Shown: positions 59,428-64,000 of the stretch, one piece after another
How positions within the stretch are numbered: the first letter of the stretch is position 1
How the letters are laid out: each line of letters starts with the position of its first letter
Source: Streptomyces anulatus
GTDB taxonomy: Bacteria > Actinomycetota > Actinomycetes > Streptomycetales > Streptomycetaceae
Reading direction: 5' to 3'
Length of the DNA stretch: 64,000 nucleotides
Assembly: GCF_000721175.1 (NCBI RefSeq)
Contig: NZ_JOEZ01000035.1
Location: 105,471-169,470 of the forward strand
The notes under the pieces: generated by a model
What the model was told of the DNA's origin: nothing
Databases searched by the model: none
The model's input: only the letters and a program-made list of their open reading frames with translations
Position numbers and translations under genes: made by a program

Positions 59428-60547
59428 GCGCGCCGGCCTCCTCGGCGAGCCAGTCCAGGCGGAGCTGCTGCTCGGCGGGGATCGCCGCGTCCTCGCCGCG
59501 CGGCCCCACGTTGAGCAGCACCCTGCCGCCGTCGGCCGCCGTGTCCCGGACCAGTGAGGTCAGGGCCTCGCGGCCGATGAAGGCGTCCGGCCCCGAGGCC
59601 CGGTTGTAGCCGAAGCTGTGGTCGACGCCCCGGGTGATCTCGTACGGGTCGGAGCCCTCGTAGCGGGCGTACTCCGGGGTGCGGAAGTCGTAGACGGGCG
59701 GTGTGCGCGGGACGAAGCCCTCGCCCTGCGCCACCGTCCGGCGGTCCCACCAGTTGTACAGCGTCTTCGCTCCCGGGAGGTTCAGGCCCCTCCAGTGCGG
59801 TGCGTACGGCAGCAGGCGGTCGTTGACGACGCCCTGCGGGACGGTGAAACGGTAGAAGTCGACCAGCGAGCGGACATCGGCGGCGGAGGCGGGCCAGGCG
59901 ATGTCGTTCCAGAGGATGTCGGGGCGGTAGCGGCGGATCAGCTCCCGCACCTGCGCGTCCGCGTAGGCGGGGTAACTCCCGCGCGGGACGGCGGAGAACA
60001 TGTCGGCGGCGGTGCCGATGGGCCGGTCGTCGAAGGTCCAGTCGAGCCCGCCGGAGTAGTAGACGCCGAAGCGCAGGCCCTCGGCCCGTACGGCTTCGGC
60101 GAACTCGCCGACCACGTCACGTGTGGTGTGCCAGCCGGCGCGGTGCGGGTTCTTCGTCCCGGAGGGCCAGAGGCAGAACCCGTCGTGGTGCTTGGTGACC
60201 AGGACCGCGTATCCGGCGCCCGCCGCACGGAAGCTGCGGGCCCAGGCGGCCGGGTCCCAGGTGGCGAGCCCGTCCTCGAAGTCGCGGCCGAAGTCCGTGT
60301 AGGGGCGGGTGCCGTAGGTGGCACGGTGGTGGGCGGCGGCCGGGGAGCCGGGGAAGCGGAGCCCGTTCTCGTACCACTCCGCGTACGAGGTCCAGCCCAG
60401 CGGAGCCCGCCGGCCCGCCGCCGGGAGTTCGGCGGCGGGAACGTAGGGCGGGGCCCAGCCGGGGACGGAGGCGGGTGTCCAGTGAACGAAGATCCCCAGT
60501 CGGGCCCGGGACCACCATGAAGCGACCATGCCGGGAGTATTGATCAT
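59399..60547 (-). CDS. Alpha-L-fucosidase (GH29), cytosolic
   Basis: A 382-aa GH29 glycosidase that hydrolyses terminal alpha-L-fucose. VASWWSRARLGIFVHWTPAS at the start, TKHHDGFCLWPS, FGVYYSGGLDW, and the nucleophile Asp in PDILWNDIAWP are family hallmarks, with GRVLLNVGPRGEDAAIP near the end. There is no signal peptide and no C-terminal beta-sandwich, so it should act on imported oligosaccharides. The ATG overlaps the beta-glucosidase stop (ATGA), hence coupled translation. The 3' end overlaps the GNAT gene. Confidence 0.88.
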   Translation of the reverse strand: MINTPGMVASWWSRARLGIFVHWTPASVPGWAPPYVPAAELPAAGRRAPLGWTSYAEWYENGLRFPGSPAAAHHRATYGTRPYTDFGRDFEDGLATWDPAAWARSFRAAGAGYAVLVTKHHDGFCLWPSGTKNPHRAGWHTTRDVVGEFAEAVRAEGLRFGVYYSGGLDWTFDDRPIGTAADMFSAVPRGSYPAYADAQVRELIRRYRPDILWNDIAWPASAADVRSLVDFYRFTVPQGVVNDRLLPYAPHWRGLNLPGAKTLYNWWDRRTVAQGEGFVPRTPPVYDFRTPEYARYEGSDPYEITRGVDHSFGYNRASGPDAFIGREALTSLVRDTAADGGRVLLNVGPRGEDAAIPAEQQLRLDWLAEEAGALTPDGCVPG

Positions 60548-61938
60548 CGGGGCGGCGCCGCGTAAGTCCCTTCGGACGCTTCGTTCCGCTTCTGCTGCTT
60601 CTGTGCGCGGATCAGGTCGCGGTACCAGGCGTAGGACCGCTTCGGCGTACGGGTCAGCGTCTCGTAGTCGATGTGGACCAGGCCGAACCGCTGCGAGGCG
60701 CCCTCCGTCCACTCGACGTTGTCGGTGAGTGACCAGGTGAAGTAGCCACGTACGTCCACCCCGGCGTCCATCGCCGTGCGCAGGGCCCCGAGATGGCTCT
60801 CCAGGTAGGCGATGCGGCGGTCGTCCGCGTGCGGTTCCTCCAGGGCGCAGCCGTTCTCGGTGATGTACAGCGGCGGGAGGCGGTCGCCGTAGCGGGTGTG
60901 CAGAGCGGTGACGATCTCGGTGAGCCCTTCGGGGACGACGGGCCAGCCGAAGCCGGTCTTCTCGTACCCCTCGATCTCCCGTATCCCGAAGGGGAGTCCG
61001 GCGGGCATCGTGAAGCCGGAGAAGGTGTCCAGCGCCTCGGGCCTGGGTGCTCCGACGAGGGTCGGGTTGTAGTAGTTGACGCCGTACCAGTCGAGCGGGG
61101 TGGAGATGACCTTCAGGTCGTCGGCGACCGGGCCCGGCATCAGGGCGGCGAGGCTCTCGTCCGGGTAGCGGCCGGTGAGGACCGGATCGGCGAAGAGCCA
61201 GTTGGTGAGCGTGTCGTACAGCTCCGCGCCGAAGCGGTCCTCGTCGGTGTCGCCGGCCGTCCAGACCGGGGCGTGCGAGAGGGCGGCGCCGATGTGGTCC
61301 GCGCCCGCCGCGCGCAGGGCGCGGACGGCGAGGCCGTGGGCGAGGAGCTGGTGGTGGGCGGCGGGCAGGGCGTCGAAGAGCAGGGTGCGGCCGGGGGCGT
61401 GCTCGCCCAGCGCGTAGCCGAGCATCGTGACCTCGGCGGGCTCGTTGATCGTGATCCACATGGGGACGCGGTCGGCGAGGCGTTCGGCGACGATGCCCGC
61501 GTACTCGGCGAAGCGGTGGGCGGTGTCCCGGTCGAGCCAGCCGCCCGCCTTCTCCAGCGGGAGCGGGGTGTCCCAGTGGTAGAGGGTCGGGGCGGGGGTG
61601 ATGCCGTGGGCGCAGAGCTCGTCGACGAGCCGGTCGTAGAAGTCGAGCCCGTCGGCGTTGACGGCTCCGCTGCCGCCCGGGACCACGCGCGGCCAGCTGA
61701 CGGAGAACCGGAAGGCGTCGGCGCCGAGTCCGGCCAGCAGCGCGACGTCCTCGCGGTAGCGGGCGTGGAAGCCGGTGCCCCGGGTGGTGTCGGTGCCGTC
61801 CTTGATCCGGCCCGGCAGCGCGGCGAAGGCGTCCCAGCCGGAGGGGCCCTTGCCGTCCGCGTCCACCGCCCCCTCGGTCTGGAAGGCGGAGGCGGAGGCT
61901 CCCCAGAGGAAGCCGGGCGGGAACATCGGCACGGTCAT
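60544..61938 (-). CDS. Beta-glucosidase (GH1)
   Basis: A 464-aa GH1 enzyme. FLWGASASAFQTEGAVDADG at the N-terminus, the acid/base Glu in TINEPAE (about 166), the nucleophile Glu in LYITENGC (about 362) and the WSLTDNVEW motif (about 408) are intact. No signal peptide, so intracellular, acting on imported beta-glucosides. First gene of a two-gene unit with the fucosidase; divergent from treZ with 213 bp between starts. Confidence 0.91.
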   Translation of the reverse strand: MTVPMFPPGFLWGASASAFQTEGAVDADGKGPSGWDAFAALPGRIKDGTDTTRGTGFHARYREDVALLAGLGADAFRFSVSWPRVVPGGSGAVNADGLDFYDRLVDELCAHGITPAPTLYHWDTPLPLEKAGGWLDRDTAHRFAEYAGIVAERLADRVPMWITINEPAEVTMLGYALGEHAPGRTLLFDALPAAHHQLLAHGLAVRALRAAGADHIGAALSHAPVWTAGDTDEDRFGAELYDTLTNWLFADPVLTGRYPDESLAALMPGPVADDLKVISTPLDWYGVNYYNPTLVGAPRPEALDTFSGFTMPAGLPFGIREIEGYEKTGFGWPVVPEGLTEIVTALHTRYGDRLPPLYITENGCALEEPHADDRRIAYLESHLGALRTAMDAGVDVRGYFTWSLTDNVEWTEGASQRFGLVHIDYETLTRTPKRSYAWYRDLIRAQKQQKRNEASEGTYAAPPR

Positions 61939-62079
61939 CGCGGCCTCCAGCAGCCGTACGTGGGAGCAGAAGCGGTACGTGTCAGCAGAACCAGTAAGTG
62001 TGCGCCAAACCCGTATGAGCGGGAACCTCGCCGGGCAATGATCAGGACCAGACCTTAATCGCCGGTGGCGGGCGGCAAC

Positions 62080-62095
62080 AGAGCCTGTCGCGTGG
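62080..62095. repeat. Lone terminal-repeat-like sequence before treZ
   Basis: AGAGCCTGTCGCGTGG differs at one base from the end of the 53083-53248 element (AGAGCCTGTCGGGTGG). No partner repeat or element body follows. It lies about 57 bases before the treZ ATG. Confidence 0.45.
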
Positions 62096-62151
62096 AGCGT
62101 GGAGCCCGCGCGCGCGGCCCGCGCGCCCCGCCCAGGGACGAGGAGTGGTGG

Positions 62152-63912
62152 ATGCAGTTCGAGGTGTGGGCCCCCGGGGCGGACTCGGTCGTGCTGGAGG
62201 CGGCGGACGTCCGGTCCCCGATGGAGCGCGATGCGGGGCGCGAGGGGTGGTGGACGGCCGACGCGGAGGCCTCGGACGGGGACCGGTACGGGTTCCGGGT
62301 GGACGACGGGCCGCTGCTGCCGGACCCCCGGTCGCGGCGGCAGCCGGAGGGGCCCGACGGCCCGAGCGCGGTCGTCGGCCAGGAGGCGTACGCCTGGCGC
62401 AACGGGTGGGCGGGGCGGCGGCTGAACCGCGCGGTGCTGTACGAGCTGCACGTGGGGACATACACGCCGGAGGGCACCTTCGACGCGGCGGCGGCGCGGC
62501 TGGGCCATCTGGCGGAGCTGGGCGTCACCCATGTGTCGCTGATGCCGGTCTGCCCGTTCCCGGGCGTCAACGGCTGGGGCTACGAGGGCGTCTCGCTGTG
62601 GGCGGTGCACGAGCCGTACGGCGGGCCCGAGGGGCTGAAGCGCTTCGTCGACACGGCGCACGGGCTGGGGCTCGGGGTGGTCCTCGACGTCGTCCACAAC
62701 CATCTGGGCCCGTCCGGCAACCATCTGCCCGCCTTCGGCCCGTACTTCACCGACACCCACCACACCCCGTGGGGCGCGGCGGTCAATCTGGACGCGCCGG
62801 GCTCCGACGAGGTGCGGGCGTTCCTGCTGGGCAGCGCGCTGGCCTGGCTGCGTGACTACCGGCTCGACGGGCTGCGGCTCGACGCTGTGCACGCGCTCGC
62901 CGACACCCGGGCGCTGACCTTCCTGGAGGAGTTGTCGACGGCGGTCGACGCGCTGGCCGTCGAGGTGGGCCGGCCACTCGGGCTGATCGCCGAGTCCGAC
63001 CTGTGCGACCCGCGCACCACCACCCCGCGCCCGGCGGGCGGCCTCGGGCTGCACGCCCAGTGGAACGACGACTTCCACCACGCCCTGCACACCGCGCTCA
63101 CCGGCGAGTCCCAGGGCTACTACGCCGACTTCGCCCGCGCCCCGCTCGCCGCCCTCGCCAAGACGGTGACGTCGGCGTTCTTCCACAACGGGACGTACTC
63201 CAGCTTCCGGGGCCGCACCCACGGCCGCCCGGTCGACGTGTCCCGCACCCCCGCCCACCGCTTCGTCGGGTACGCGCAGACGCACGACCAGATCGGCAAC
63301 CGGGCGCTGGGCGACCGGCCGGCCGCCTCCCTCTCCCCCGGGCTCCAGGCGTGCGCCGCCGCCCTCGTGCTGACCGGCCCCTTCACCCCGATGCTGTTCA
63401 TGGGCGAGGAGTGGGGGGCGCGCACCCCGTGGCAGTTCTTCACCGACCACACGGACCCGGAGCTGGCCGAGGCCGTACGCAACGGCAGGCGCCGGGAGTT
63501 CGGGGCGCACGGCTGGTCGGAGGAGGAGATCCCCGACCCGCAGGACCCCGCGACCCGGGACCGCTCGTGCCTCGACTGGTCCGAGCCGGAGCGCGAACCG
63601 CACGCCCGGCTGCTCGCCTGGTACCGCCGGCTGATCGCGCTGCGGCGTACGCTGCCCGATCTGCACGATCCCGACCTGGCCTCGGTGAAGACCGCGTTCG
63701 ACGAGGACGCGCGCTGGCTGGCGTACCGCAGGGGCGATCTGCGGATCGCGGTGAACCTGGCGGACAGGCCGGCCGCCATCCCGCTGGGCTCCGGCCGCCA
63801 CCGGCGCGTCGGCGGACGGGTGCTGGCGGCCTGGGGGCCGGTGGAGGCGCCGGGGGCGGACGGGGTGCTGCATCTGCCACCGGAGTCGTGCGTGGTGCTC
63901 GCCGATTCCTAA
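62152..63912 (+). CDS. treZ: Malto-oligosyltrehalose trehalohydrolase
   Basis: A 586-aa GH13 enzyme that releases trehalose from the maltooligosyltrehalose made by TreY. N-terminal CBM48-like part (FEVWAPGADSVVLEA), TIM barrel with VLDVVHNHLGPSGNH (region I), the nucleophile Asp in GLRLDAVHAL (region II), the acid Glu in LIAESDL (region III) and YAQTHDQIGNRALG (region IV). The ATG has GAGGAG about seven bases upstream; the frame's upstream part comes from the repeat-bearing leader. TAA and a second stop in another frame close the gene just before the transposase end. Confidence 0.92.
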   Translation: MQFEVWAPGADSVVLEAADVRSPMERDAGREGWWTADAEASDGDRYGFRVDDGPLLPDPRSRRQPEGPDGPSAVVGQEAYAWRNGWAGRRLNRAVLYELHVGTYTPEGTFDAAAARLGHLAELGVTHVSLMPVCPFPGVNGWGYEGVSLWAVHEPYGGPEGLKRFVDTAHGLGLGVVLDVVHNHLGPSGNHLPAFGPYFTDTHHTPWGAAVNLDAPGSDEVRAFLLGSALAWLRDYRLDGLRLDAVHALADTRALTFLEELSTAVDALAVEVGRPLGLIAESDLCDPRTTTPRPAGGLGLHAQWNDDFHHALHTALTGESQGYYADFARAPLAALAKTVTSAFFHNGTYSSFRGRTHGRPVDVSRTPAHRFVGYAQTHDQIGNRALGDRPAASLSPGLQACAAALVLTGPFTPMLFMGEEWGARTPWQFFTDHTDPELAEAVRNGRRREFGAHGWSEEEIPDPQDPATRDRSCLDWSEPEREPHARLLAWYRRLIALRRTLPDLHDPDLASVKTAFDEDARWLAYRRGDLRIAVNLADRPAAIPLGSGRHRRVGGRVLAAWGPVEAPGADGVLHLPPESCVVLADS

Positions 63913-63920
63913 TAGAGATG

Positions 63921-64000
63921 TCAAGCTGCCAGTGTGACGGGCGGTATTGGGCTGTAGCACCTTCCGTCACGCAGGAGTGCCCACAGAACGTTGACCCGGC
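63921..64000 (-). mobile_element. 3' end of a probable IS110-type transposase gene
   Basis: Reading the minus strand from the window edge, the frame encodes RVNVLWALLRDGRCYSPIPP and VTLAA then a stop at 63921. This resembles the C-terminus of IS110/IS116/IS902 transposases (VLWALLRD...PPVT-AA). Only about 26 codons are inside the window. Its stop codon is nine bases from the treZ stop. Confidence 0.5.

Overview
The window is chromosomal DNA from a Streptomyces-like actinomycete. Evidence: very high GC with GC-rich third codon positions and long spurious antisense frames, frequent GTG starts (and one TTG), rodlin and chaplin genes found in sporulating streptomycetes, a mycothiol-dependent nitroreductase homologue, an RNase Sa orthologue, DUF2637 and HEPN proteins typical of the genus, and a sugar ABC importer without its own ATPase. 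No rRNA, tRNA or CRISPR array was seen.

Layout. 0.2-12.8 kb is ordinary backbone: DUF2637 membrane protein, RsbW-like ATPase, secreted guanyl RNase, pyruvate dehydrogenase (quinone), PP2C phosphatase, TrmB/LuxR regulator, DUF456 protein, Ada-AlkA fusion and rsgA with a short upstream leader ORF. 12.9-16.6 kb is an aerial-surface cluster: one intact rodlin, two nearly identical rodlin C-terminal cassettes cut at the same codon, a small secreted protein, a short chaplin and a sortase-type chaplin with 13 pentapeptide repeats. 16.7-22.6 kb is a beta-ketoadipate/phenylacetate-type module (thiolase, LysR, CoA-transferase A and B, 3-hydroxyacyl-CoA dehydrogenase); similar promoter boxes precede the thiolase and the CoA-transferase genes. 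22.6-29.0 kb holds a VOC protein, AraC regulator, BrkB membrane protein and aidB, whose start codons lie 18 bp apart around a symmetric -10 element, plus a GAF regulator and a GNAT enzyme.

29.2-38.9 kb is a complete sulfate/sulfonate assimilation operon: leader peptide, sulfite reductase, a 59-residue zinc-ribbon protein, cysH (APS-reductase type), cysC, cysD, cysN, a sulfonate/taurine-type ABC importer and a sirohydrochlorin chelatase for siroheme. Two palindromic repeats interrupt the operon. 38.9-50.6 kb contains a CPFA variant of the mycothiol nitroreductase family, an ABC-exporter remnant, DUF1697, a subtilase, a macrolide-type glycosyltransferase behind a 17-bp palindrome, the sugar importer, an APH-like kinase, a lipoprotein, a DnaQ-like exonuclease and a HEPN protein.

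50.9-64 kb is glycogen-to-trehalose metabolism (glgX, treY, treZ). treY and treZ are separated by about 6.4 kb carrying a degenerate P450, gene fragments, an FHA protein, a small ORF, a GNAT enzyme, a fucosidase and a beta-glucosidase. A 166-bp element with perfect 15-bp terminal inverted repeats lies between glgX and treY; a truncated relative lies near 39.8 kb and a lone near-copy of its end lies just before treZ. The window ends in the 3' end of what looks like an IS110-type transposase. The most novel-looking points are the duplicated rodlin cassettes, the symmetric divergent promoter, the inverted-repeat elements that provide stop codons, and the rsgA leader ORF.
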